Assembly: GCF_000143415.4 (NCBI RefSeq)
Contig: NW_003314281.1
Coordinates: 1,496,983 to 1,560,982 of the forward strand
Length of the DNA stretch: 64,000 nt
Direction of reading: 5' to 3'
Source of the DNA: Selaginella moellendorffii
Taxonomy: Eukaryota; Streptophyta; Lycopodiopsida; Selaginellales; Selaginellaceae
Shown: positions 32,599 through 42,507 of the stretch, piece after piece
Position numbering within the stretch: the stretch's first letter is position 1
Layout of the letters: each line of letters opens with the position of its first letter
The notes under the pieces: generated by a model
What the model was told of the DNA's origin: nothing
The model's database searches: none
Seen by the model: only the letters and a program-made list of their open reading frames with translations
Position numbers and translations under genes: made by a program

Positions 32599-35154
32599 AT
32601 GGCCGCGAGACCGCGGCTCGCGCTCTTGGGGCTTTGGACCGTCGCCTTCTTGGCGCGCTGCCTCGCGCAATGGCAGCCCCGGGATTTCTATCGCATTGAT
32701 TGCGGCGCCGCTTCCAACACCTCCTCTGGCGATCGGCATTGGCAAGGTGAGCCTCCTCAATCGCCGGCATTCGCCTCCTCCGGGATTTCGATCAACACCA
32801 GCGCTCAAAATCCCGAGCTCCCGTCGCCCGCGCCCTACCTCACGGCCAGAATCTTCACGGCACGCGCGAACTACAGCTTCCCTGTCGATCCGGGCAGGCA
32901 CTGGATACGTCTCCACTTCTACCCTTTCCCCAGCCCGGGGTTCGATCCAGCTCTCGCGAATTTCTCCATCACAGTTGGCCCTTACACCCTCTTTAGCGGC
33001 GGGATCGTGGATAGCGTGAGACGCTCTGGCAGCGGCGGCGTCTATCTTGTCAAGGAGTACTCGGTCGTGGCAGAGGGATCGGAGCTGGCGATCGTCTTCC
33101 AGCCTTCGCCCAGCTCCAACGGGTCCTTCGCGCTCATCAATGGCATAGAGTTGATGTCCATGCCGGAGGACGCCTTGCAAGACGATGCCGTGCTCCTGGG
33201 ACAAGGCACGGCCACCAAGTTTGGCTTCTCCAGGCTAGCTCTGGAAACTGTCTACCGCCTCAACGTTGGTGGCGCTTCCGTGAACGCCGCTAACGACACC
33301 CAGCAGCGCTCCTGGGTGTCCGACGGCCATGGATTCATCGAGGGCGCCGCGGCAGGGGTTGGATCCCAGGACTTTTCTTCGAGCATCAAGTTCACGAAAG
33401 AGGTCCCGGAGTTCATCGCTCCCGCGGCCGTCTATGGCACGGGACGGGTGCTTGGCATCTCCAACACCGTGAGCAACACTTTTAAGATCTCATGGAGCTT
33501 CCCGGTGAGCCCCGGCTACTCTCACCTCGTCCGCCTCCACTTCGCTGAGCTCTACTACACCAAGACGTACCAGCGGATGTTAACGTCTATATCAACAACA
33601 GGACGGCGATTGATGGGCTTGACTTGATCGTCTGGGCCCGAGATCACACCCGTTTACAAGGACTTTGTCGTGATCCCCAGCAGCGGGGTACGATCACTCA
33701 GGGTCCAGATTGGTCCGGCTCCGAACTCCAACGCGCAGTTCAATGACGCCATCTTGAACGGTCTCGAGATCTTCAAGATGAACAGCACCGCCGGGAACCT
33801 CTCGGACAGCGACGGCGGTGAGAGCTCTAGCAGCTCCAGCGGGAGGAGCGGCGGCTCCAAGGGTGTGGGAGCTATCGTCGGTGCGGCAGTCGGGGGGATA
33901 GCTCTCCTCGCGCTCCTGGCGGCGTGCGTCTTCGTGCTGTGCTGCCGCCGGGGAGCAAAAGGTGGCAAGAAGCTCGGGTGGAGGCCCGTTCCAGCGTCGC
34001 AGGCCGGGACTGGGACTTCCACCGTCACGCTCGGCTTCCCCGGGAGCAGTCCCGCGACGCACTACTCGGTCACCCCGGCAAACTCGTGCAAGCACTTCTC
34101 GCTCCAGCAGATCGTGGACGCGACCGACGGCTTTGACGACGATCTGCTGCTCGGCGTGGGCGGTTTCGGCAAAGTGTACAAAGGAGAGATCAATGGCGGC
34201 ACAAAAGTCGCGGTGAAGCGTGGGAATCCAATGTCCGAGCAGGGCATGACGGAGTTCCAGACCGAGATTGAGATGCTGTCCAAGCTCCGCCACCGTCACC
34301 TTGTCTCGCTCATCGGCTACTGCGACGAGAACTCGGAGATGATCCTCGTCTACGACTACATGGCGAACGGGCCCCTCCGAGGACATCTCTACGGATCCGA
34401 TGCCCCGACGCTGTCGTGGAAGCAAAGGCTGGAAATCTGCATTGGTGCTGCGCGGGGCCTGCATTATCTCCACACCGGCGCTCAGCGAGCGATCATCCAC
34501 AGGGACGTGAAGACCACCAACATTCTTCTCGACGAGAAATTCGTTGCCAAGGTCTCGGACTTTGGCCTGTCCAAAGTTGGTCCTTCTCTCGACCACACGC
34601 ACGTAAGTACCGCAGTGAAGGGAAGCTTTGGTTACCTGGACCCGGAGTACTTCCGGAGGCAGCAGCTAACAGAGAAGTCCGACGTCTACTCGTTTGGAGT
34701 GGTGCTCATGGAGGTGGTGTGCGCTCGGCCGGCGATAAATCCAGCGCTTCCCAGAGATCAAGTTAGCATCGCGGAATGGGCTCTCCACTGGCAGAAGCTG
34801 GGAAGGCTGAGTAATATCATGGATCCAAGGCTGGCCGGAGACTGCACTCCCGAGTCTCTCCAGAAGTTTGGAGAGATCGCCGAGAGGTGCCTCGCTGATA
34901 GAGGAAGTGAGCGGCCTTCCATTGGCGACGTCCTCTGGAACCTTGAGTACTCGTTGCAACTCCACGATGCAGCGATGTTCCATCACCATCAACGTTCCGA
35001 GGATGGAAACTCCAATCTGGCCCGGCCGACACCAGAGATACCGAGAACTTCGAGCGACAGCCAACGGACGATGATGTCTTTCGAGGAGAATCACTCGGGA
35101 GACACCACGGCGAGCGTGGTCTTCTCCCAGCTTGTGCATCCCGAAGGACGATAA
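32599..35154 (+). CDS. CrRLK1L-type malectin-like receptor kinase, frame interrupted
   Basis: Intronless. The ATG at 32599 starts a signal peptide ('LALLGLWTVAFLARCLA'), followed by tandem malectin-like domains ('FYRIDCGA', 'WIRLHFYPF', 'VYRLNVGG'), a membrane helix ('GAIVGAAVGGIALLALLA') and a kinase. The kinase has 'GVGGFGKVYKG', 'KVAVKRGN', 'IIHRDVKTTNILLDE', 'VSDFGLSK' and 'GSFGYLDPEYF', so all key residues are present. By family it senses wall-bound or RALF peptide signals at the plasma membrane. Near 33578 one base is missing and near 33640 one is extra. The frame is restored, but a TGA at 33625-33627 lies between. Conserved residues ('NVYINNRTAIDGLDLIVWA') are readable only in the shifted frame. 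Either a recent pseudogene or two base-call errors. Confidence 0.85.
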
Positions 35155-35237
35155 GTTATCGGTAAGTGTTTGATCTTCTAGACTTCCTGTTCTTCTCTTT
35201 TCGCTTCTCACTCTCGGAAACATCGCAGATAAGTTAT

Positions 35238-35590
35238 CTAGAATAGCAAGAAACGCACCCAGTCGAGACCTCTAAGCAAGTTCTCGAGTGGCTTGGGTAT
35301 TCTCTGTGTATCTAGCACACTTTGTCCGGGAAGAACTACCGGTACGCTACATAAATAAATTGGCTCGAGATTTTTTTGAAAGAAGAAAGGATCACTTGCC
35401 TGTAACTTGCGTCTTCCCCAGTGTATAGCCTCGTTGTGTGATTGATGATACAGATCGATCCTTGCAGGACCTTTGATCGCACCTCCACGATCTTCCACCT
35501 GATGAAGTAAATAGAATGTGAAAGACGAGAAGAATGAAAGCTCGCTAGAACCCTTCCCCAGCCATATCCTGGAACAAACATCCTCCACTG
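35238..35590 (-). pseudogene. Truncated 3D-domain gene copy
   Basis: Matches the last part of the intact 3D-domain gene at 41398-42406. The last exon is 35238-35345 ('VVLPGQSVLD'). The penultimate exon is at about 35400-35498 ('VEDRGGAIKGPARIDLYHQ'). The end of the preceding exon ('MFVPGYGWG') is also kept. The rest of that exon is cut at about 35590 by unrelated DNA and resumes as a fragment near 35950-36085. It sits tail-to-tail with the receptor kinase. Confidence 0.85.
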
Positions 35591-35945
35591 TAGCGGACTC
35601 CCGTGGGAGTCCCATGCAAATGCATGGGCATCAAAAAAAAGTATTTTGTGAAGATTATATAACGAAGCTCACGAAAAAAATGTGGGAGTGGGCGCAAAAC
35701 TCTTGTGAGCATGGCAATGGCGTCTTCACAGGCAAGCATAGATCTCTCACATGGCCCTCCCCACATTGTTTTAAGATCTCAACCCCTTGCTTGGCTTCCC
35801 ATAGATTTGGTGTGATGACAACAACGTTGGTGCCAGGTAATATGCTATGGAAACACTCCGTGACAACATTGAGTAATACCAGGATGCGACAGTGGAAGGA
35901 TAAGCGGGTGAGGACAAGCTATGGCGATTGTGATGATGACCTGAG
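35591..35945. mobile_element. ~350-bp insertion interrupting the 3D-domain copy
   Basis: This segment separates two parts of what is one continuous exon in the intact paralogue. Its left end carries two adjoining perfect palindromes (35596-35611 and 35611-35628). No coding capacity or target-site duplication is evident. A small non-autonomous transposon is possible. Confidence 0.45.
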
Positions 35946-36154
35946 TCCTAATCGGTTTGTATCAGCTGCATTTGTTCCATGGTCATGGCGTGGAAATAGT
36001 CTCCAGGGAGCTGGGAGCTGAGCTTTGAAAAATTAAAGAGAGAGAGAGAGAAAATATGAGATACACATCTGGAAGATAAGAACTTTTCATCTCTCTTTCT
36101 CTCTCTCTCTTTCTAATGCCATCTTAAATTCTCTAATAAGCACCCTTTTATTGT

Positions 36155-36705
36155 TTAAAGGTATTTACAATTTGCTGCTCGCAAGAATTCAGCCCCTGTT
36201 TGCCCCAACTTATCCACTACTGTCTGGGCGGTCTTTATGAAAATCCGAGTGAGCTGTCTCAGCTCCAGCAGCACCAAGCACATAAAAAATGCAACAATTA
36301 GCTTTGAAACCGTGCAGGAATTTGCGAATTCTAGCTCTTTTTGGCTACAGGGATACATTGGGAAAAGGGGGTTGGATTTGCAAACTACCTGATTTACAAT
36401 ATCTGTTCTTCCAGAGAGAACTCACCACTCTCATCTTCCTGGACGATAAAAATTTTAGCTGCCGATTCTGGTTCAATTGTGATATACAGTCCTGTAGGAC
36501 TTTGGCCTTGGTTCTCTGAAGCGTAAAGAATAGCAATGGTCGATCTTGGGCGATTTCTTTTCACCTTTAAACTTACAAATTGTGAGCTTTTTGATTGTAC
36601 TATGGCCCTTAGAGTACAAAACACCATGCCGTACTCGTTATCACGGAAGAATAAGATCTTGTCAGTTTTATTGATGATCAGATGTTTGGAAGCAGATGTT
36701 CCCAT
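36155..36705 (-). CDS. Small protein of unknown family, paralogue 1
   Basis: Two exons, 36398-36705 and 36155-36344, with a 53-nt GT-AG intron, give 165 residues. The start is 'MGTSASKHLIINKTDKIL', with Gly at position 2, so N-myristoylation is conceivable. The middle is beta-rich with basic patches ('VSLKVKRNRPRS', 'PTGLYITIEPES'). The second exon has a hydrophobic helix ('KLIVAFFMCLVLLELRQL') and ends 'GAEFLRAANCKYL'. I do not recognise the family. The upstream side is a (CT)n-rich leader. A close paralogue lies at 40270-40787. Confidence 0.65.
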
Positions 36706-36836
36706 TGTTATCCTTGCCTCTCTTTCTCTCTCTCTCAATCTTTCTCTCTGGGACCTTGAAACCCTCGTTTTGAGTTCGCTCAAGGATTTTCTTTTAATCT
36801 CAATTCATTGCTGATGTGGGATAGCAATCTCATTGA

Positions 36837-36899
36837 TTGTTCTTCATGCTACAGATTAATTGCAATTTGATGACAATCAATCTGTCACATGAAGAACAA
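36837..36899. repeat. 26-bp-stem inverted repeat (hairpin)
   Basis: The left arm begins 'ttgttcttcatgctacag' and the right arm ends 'ctgtcacatgaagaacaa'. The arms pair over 26 bp with three mismatches around an 11-nt loop. A damaged copy with only the left arm intact is at about 40972-41020 in the duplicated segment. A MITE-like element or structured RNA is possible. Confidence 0.6.
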
Positions 36900-39800
36900 T
36901 AGTAAGCTCCACCGCTTGTTGTTATCAATGGAGTTCGACATTTTCATAATAACAATGTTTGTATGGAATTGCTTGTTTATAAATGTAATAAAATATTTAT
37001 AAATATAGTTAGATATTTTTTTTCTAGTTACAATACTTATGTTTTCTCCCTTCTCATCATCATTATTCTTTAAAGTGTTATTTTATAATTAGATAATAAT
37101 ATTATAAAATAGATTATAAAGTACTTATTTTTAACTTTATCTTTGTTGTAATATAGTTTTAAAGTATTATATTAATATTTTAGAAACTATTAATACTGAT
37201 AAATATAAATTTAAATATAAATAAATTATGTATTTCTTTCTTCATCATAATTAAATATTATATATTTTGAAGTGTTATGCTTATCACCTTAAAACAATTA
37301 AAAATAAATATACTATATAATGACTTACAATTAAATATTTTAATTTCCTCCTATCATTATCAAGCTTTATAACATTTGAAAAGGTACTCATAATGTATAA
37401 TTATAATATATTACAAAACTTTTAAAATATTTATAAAAAGTATTTACTTTATTAAATACTTCTTTTATCATTTTTAAATATATTATCTATTAAAGATAGG
37501 CTTATGATTGAGGATTTTTCACTTAGAGTGTTTGACACAAATTCATCTTTTCTTTTCATTTTTTTATAATTTTATTAATTCATAGAATATCTCCAAGTTT
37601 TATATCCTTGAAGCAAGCTTATATATATACAAAGAGATTAAATGATAAAAAAAGTACATAATAAAGGTAAAAACTTATGATTATTATGAGAATTTTATAA
37701 TATACTTTAAGTACAAATGCAACAATCAATAGATGGATAATATCAAAGTCAAAGACAATAGTATCTTAAAGACTAAATTATTAGTAGATAAAGCTCAACA
37801 TTAATAAATGGTAAGGGCAGATAGATGTGTTGAATTTGTGGATGTAAGTGAATTTCCAGTTTTTGTATTAAACTCAGACTTCATTTGTCATGTACTCTTT
37901 TATGTCATTTTTTCAAATATTTGATTTTAGTCATTATATGGCATCTTATACTCAAAATCTTTTAAAAATTGTTTCCTTCCCTTCTTTCCTTTTTCTTTTA
38001 GTTAAAATATTAAAACTATTACTTCTAACATTAAAGATATCAATTTTTACTTCCATACCACTTAAGATGAAGTACTTTTTCTTTATTAAAATTTCCACTA
38101 TTATGGAGTTATCTTTAAATTAATAGCACAAAAATTAAATATCTTAAGTATATCAATTATTTTACAAGTTTTCTTTCAATTTTGATATCACCCTAATGCT
38201 TGAATAACCTAAGAGCATTGCAACTTGCAAAATTGTATGACACCCATAATCCAAGATGTAGGCTTCCTTAGGAACTTTCTAAATTATATATTAACCAACT
38301 CTTAATTATAAAGTTTTGCCAAATTCCTTTCTAGTCATTTTTGAAATGTTAAAAAAAAATTTCTCAAAAAAAAATCATCATTTTTAGTGTTAAGCTGCCA
38401 TAGAACCACTATATATATAAATTTTCTATATCTTCTTTATAAAAAAAGGCATGTAGTCTTGAAATTGTTATTAATCTTGGTCTTTTAAAGGAAGCTAAAT
38501 GCAAATAATGTTTGTTTATGTCCATACAAAATCAAAACCTTGTAATTGGTTTTTTATCAATAACTCTAGAACAACATTTTAACACTAGTAAGTACTTAGT
38601 ATAGTTTTATTATAGGTTTTATTACTTTTCCTGATATGTAGATTTGATATGATTTTTGATTAAAAATAATTGTCTGTGCATTCCATTTAGCAGTTACTTG
38701 TTTTTTTTAATAGTAGTGTTATCTAAATTTAATAATCTTATTTATCAAATGGAAGTTTATAATTATAAACATGTTTATAATTTATAAAAATAAAATTAAT
38801 CTTATTGCATTTCAACCATTAAATGGTAGAATAAACTAGAATATACTACAAAGTGTTTAGGAAAGTTTATTAAATATTAACATGTCCATAAATTATAAAT
38901 ACTCAATTTATCTAAATGAATAATAACTGTTAGATTATAGAATATCCCAGAATATCCAAGCATATTTTTGATATATCCATTACTATCTATAGTATTGCCT
39001 AATCAAACCAAAAAGTGAAACTGATATATACAATTTTATTTCATAGTTTATTTACTAGTTTAATCTATGGTTTATATAAGAATTTTACTTTATCACTTTG
39101 ATTTATAGTTTATTTAGTAGTTGTTTATATACAATTTTATAAAGTTACAATCAAACACTATGAACACTACAAAATTGGGATGAAAAGATTTCATGGTTAC
39201 CACTATCTACTATTTAGTTATGGCAATCCTACTGCTAGCTGGAAAGGTAATAAAAAGAACATTAAATTAGAAGTAATCCCTCCAATGTTGTTGATGCTAG
39301 TGTATTCTAATGGCTCTTATGTGTTCTTCAAGCCTCTAAAGAAAAGCATAACAACATAAAAAAAAAGCAAAGTTACTTTATAATGCCAATCTATAGATAG
39401 ATTTAAAAACCAAAAGATCCTATCAACTTAGATCTGGATGAAAATAAAAGTGTTACCTTCTAAGATGGATGGAGCCTTTATGAAAAAACAGAAAGCTAAC
39501 GAATAGAAAAAAATAAAAAAATAAAAAAAACTTTCATGTCTTGCTTCAATTGTCTAGGCACTAATGGACTAGGTGTGTTGGATGGCCATTGCTTGGCCAT
39601 GTGCATAGCAACTTGGCAGTATGGCTGTAGTGTTGCTATTTGCTATGTTATGCAATGGCTTAGGCTTAGATAGACCAAGCTAGGGCATGCCATAGAGCTG
39701 GGCTGAGCTGGGTTGTGGTGTGGAGCTAGTGGCAAGGAATCAATATCTATAGAGCTCAACTAGCACTCAGCTGCAATGGTGTAAAACACATGGTATCCGA

Positions 39801-40014
39801 TAGTGATATATCATAGGATAACCATAAAGTAGAATATTAACCCTCTATATGCCACATGCCACATGTTATGTGTCTAAATAATAATTGTGTGGAACCCGAG
39901 TTTCAAAGGTTTGGGCCACTGAATGAAAGAATGGAGCCAAACTCATAAACATAGAGCCAAAGAACAATAACATTAGAACATGGAACTACTTTCAAGCGTA
40001 CAGTTTAAGGAATG
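36900..40014. other. AT-rich intergenic region
   Basis: About 3.1 kb of strongly AT-rich sequence without a supportable gene or recognisable transposon domain. It separates the two copies of the duplicated cassette. Poly-A/poly-T runs are frequent. The last 500 bp are less AT-rich and contain 'gctgggctgagctgggttg'-like short repeats. Confidence 0.7.
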
Positions 40015-40990
40015 AAGGGATTGTGATGATGACCTGAGTCCTAATTAGTTTTGTATCAACTATGGTCATGGCGTGGAAATAGTCTCCAGGGAGCTGGGAG
40101 CTGAGCTTTGAAAAATTAAAGAGAGAGAGAGAGAAAATATGAAATACACATCTGGAAGATAAGAACTTTTCATCTCTTTCTCTCTCTCTCTTTCTAATGC
40201 CATCTTAAATTCTCTAATAAGCACCTTTTTATTGTTTAAAGCTATTTACAATTTGCTGCTCGCAAGAATTCAGCCCCTGTTTGCCCCAACTGTATCCACT
40301 ACTGCCTGGGCGGTCTTTATGAAAATCCGAGTGAGCTGTCTCAGCTCCAGCAGCACCAAGCACATAAAAAATGCAACAAGTAGCTTTGAAACCGTGCAGG
40401 AATTTGCGAATTCTAGCTCCTTTTGGCTACAGGGATACATTGGGCAAAGGGGGCTGGATTTGCAAAATACCTGATTTACAGTATCTGTTCTTCCAGAGAG
40501 AACTCACCACTCTCATCTTCCTGGACGATAAAAAATTTAGGTGCCGATTCTGGTTCAATTGTGATATACAGTCCCGTAGGACTTTGGCCTTGGTTCTCTG
40601 AAGCGTAAAGAATAGCAATGGTGGATCTTGGGCGATTTCTTTTCACCTTTAAACTTACAAATTGTGAGCTTTTTGATTGTACTATGGCCCTTAGAGTACA
40701 AAACACCATGCCGTACTCGTTATCACGGAGAAATAAGATCTTGTCAGTTTTATTGATGATCAGATGTTTGGAAGCAGATGTTCCCATTGTAATCCTCGCC
40801 TCTCTTTCTCTCTCCCTCTCTCTGGGCTCCAAAAAGACCTTGAAACCCTCGTTTTGAGTCTGCTCAAGGATTTTCTTTTAATCTCAACTCATTGCTGGTG
40901 TAGCTCTAAAATGCCAGGCAAGGCAAATGGAGACGAGGCAGAAGAGTCGCAAATCTATCCCACATGCTATTGTTCTTCATGCTATAGATT
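40015..40990 (-). repeat. Segmental duplicate of 35925-36880
   Basis: Highly similar to 35925-36880 in the same orientation. It starts inside the ~350-bp insertion sequence ('gattgtgatgatgacctgag'), includes the 3D-exon fragment and (GA)n/(CT)n tracts, and carries the small-protein paralogue. It therefore post-dates that insertion. Confidence 0.85.
40270..40787 (-). CDS. Small protein of unknown family, paralogue 2, C-terminus frameshifted
   Basis: Same two-exon plan as paralogue 1 (40480-40787 and 40270-40426). The first exon is nearly identical ('MGTSASKHLIINKTDKIL' onward). One extra base near 40290 (compare 'aactgtatcc' here with 'aacttatcc' at 36210) shifts the frame. The last ~20 residues of paralogue 1 are lost and the product ends early at TGA 40270-40272. 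It could be functional or a young pseudogene. Confidence 0.55.
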
Positions 40991-41044
40991 AATTGCACTT
41001 TGATGGCAATTGAAAAACAATAGTAAGCTCCACCGTTTGTGGAA

Positions 41045-41165
41045 GACACCTCTCGGCGATCTCTCCAAACTTCTGGAGAGACTCGGGAGTGTAGTCTCCG
41101 GCCAGCCTTGGAACCATGATATTACTCAGCCTTCCCAGCTTTTGCCAGTGGAGAGCCCATAGAGA
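41045..41165 (-). pseudogene. Inverted fragment of receptor-kinase C-lobe
   Basis: The minus strand encodes 'ALHWQKLGRLSNIM', then 'PRLAGDYTPESLQKFGEIA', matching the intact kinase at about 34778-34897 but in the opposite orientation. It is joined directly to a same-orientation kinase 3' fragment at 41166. Confidence 0.85.
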
Positions 41166-41395
41166 TGTCCCGAGGATGGAACTCTGATCTGGCCGGGCAG
41201 ACACCGGATCGAGCGACAGCCAACGATGATGATGTCTTTCGAGGAGAATGGCTCGGAAGACACCTCGGCTAGCGTGGTCTTCTCCCAGCTTGTGCATCCC
41301 AAAGGACGATAAGTTACCGGTAAGTGTTTGATCTTCTAGACTTCCTGTTCTTCTTTTTTCGTTTCTCACTCTCGGAAACATCGCAGATTAGTTAT
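41166..41395 (+). pseudogene. Receptor-kinase 3' fragment, direct orientation
   Basis: Matches the 3' end of the CrRLK1L gene and its downstream flank (about 34995-35235), including 'cttctcccagcttgtgcatc' and the flank 'gataagttaccggtaagtg'. It keeps the tail-to-tail arrangement with the intact 3D-domain gene. Confidence 0.85.
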
Positions 41396-41397
41396 AT

Positions 41398-42406
41398 CTA
41401 AAATAGCAAGCAACGTACCCAGTCGAGACCTCTAAGCAAGTTCTTGAGTGGCTTGGGTATTCTCATTGTATCTAGCACGCTTTGTCCGGGAAGAACCACC
41501 AGTACCTTACATAAGTAAATTGACTCGATATTGTTTTGAAAGAAGAAAGGATCACTTGCCTGTAACTTGCGTCTTCCCCAGTGTATAGCCTCGTTGTGTG
41601 ATTGATGATACAGATCGATCCTTGCAGGACCTTTGATCGCACCTCCACGGTCTTCCACCTGATGAAGTAATAGAATGTAAAGATGAGAAGAATGAAAGCT
41701 CACTAGAACCTTTCCCCAGCCATATCCTGGAACAAACATCCTGGTTCCAAAAGGATAGTAGTTTGTATCAGCTGCGATCGTTCCATGGCGTGGAAATAGT
41801 CTCCAGGGGAAAAGAAGCAAACGAGCTGGGAGCTTGTGGTACTGCAAGAAACTGAGCTTTGAAAAAATTGGTGGTCTGGCCTGGAAAAAGAGAAAGAGAG
41901 AAAAAAAGATGAGATACGCTTCTAGAAGATAAAGAACATGGAAATTGTCAATGCGAACTATCATTTCTCTCATTTTTGTGTGTGTCTTTCGTCCTCTTGA
42001 CTCTCTGACCTTTGAAATTGACAGTATGATCGATCCAAAAGTACCTGAGCTGGGAAAGTGCCATTAGATGTAAGACCGTAGTATGGAGATCCAGAGAGAC
42101 TAGTGGCAGTCCAAAACCTGGAATGCTCAGAGCTTAAGAACACGGGCAGCGTAAAAGAAAAATTCTTACTTTGCAATGAGTGGCAATGCAGCTTCGTCCA
42201 AATACCCCCGTTTTCTCTTGCGGAAGCGCAACGGAACCCAGGATGGCGAGATCCCCAAGTAGTAGAAGCCTGGCAATTTGATTCCCCATTCCCAATTGCA
42301 GCAGTAGCCACAGCTGCATGGAAGTCATGCCGATCGCCTGCGCATTGCAAATTCAAGCTTACCTGCAGTAGGCCGTGCACTCGATCAGCTTCTTGGACGG
42401 CGGCAT
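41398..42406 (-). CDS. 3D (Asp-Asp-Asp) domain protein with Cys-rich N-terminus
   Basis: Six exons join in phase: 42363-42406, 42170-42313, 42045-42117, 41710-41841, 41560-41658 and 41398-41505. They give 199 residues. Exon 4 could alternatively start at 41880, adding 13 residues. The N-terminus is Cys-rich ('ECTAYCSCGYCCNWEWG'). The 3D domain follows: 'FWTATSLSGSPYYGLTSNG', 'GTIAADTNYYPFGTRMFVPG', 'VEDRGGAIKGPARIDLYHQ' and 'EAIHWGRRKLQ'. The three family Asp (AAD, EDRG, RIDL) are present. The 3D fold is a double-psi beta-barrel known mainly from bacterial cell-wall enzymes (MltA and relatives). Function in plants is unknown to me. The intron after exon 5 is GC-AG. It is divergent from the PPR gene at 42508. 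Confidence 0.85.
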
Positions 42407-42507
42407 TCTCCCCCCTACCCCGCCCAAGCTTAAGCCATTCTAAGAACCCTAACTTAAGAGCCCTAACAAACAGGGGAGCATATTCGATATTCGATTTGGT
42501 CTATTTT
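42407..42507. promoter_or_regulatory. Short bidirectional spacer (3D gene / PPR gene)
   Basis: 101 bp lie between the start codons of divergent genes. No canonical element is visible. The function is inferred from orientation. Confidence 0.45.

Noticed and set aside
36394-36705. Unspliced reading of the small protein ending '...LEEQIL'
   Set aside because: A canonical 53-nt intron joins it in phase to a conserved second exon, and the same arrangement is present in the paralogue.
42103-42507. Upstream extension of the PPR frame to 42103
   Set aside because: The extension lies over exons of the divergent 3D-domain gene and has no PPR-like residues. The ATG at 42508 starts the conserved N-terminus.
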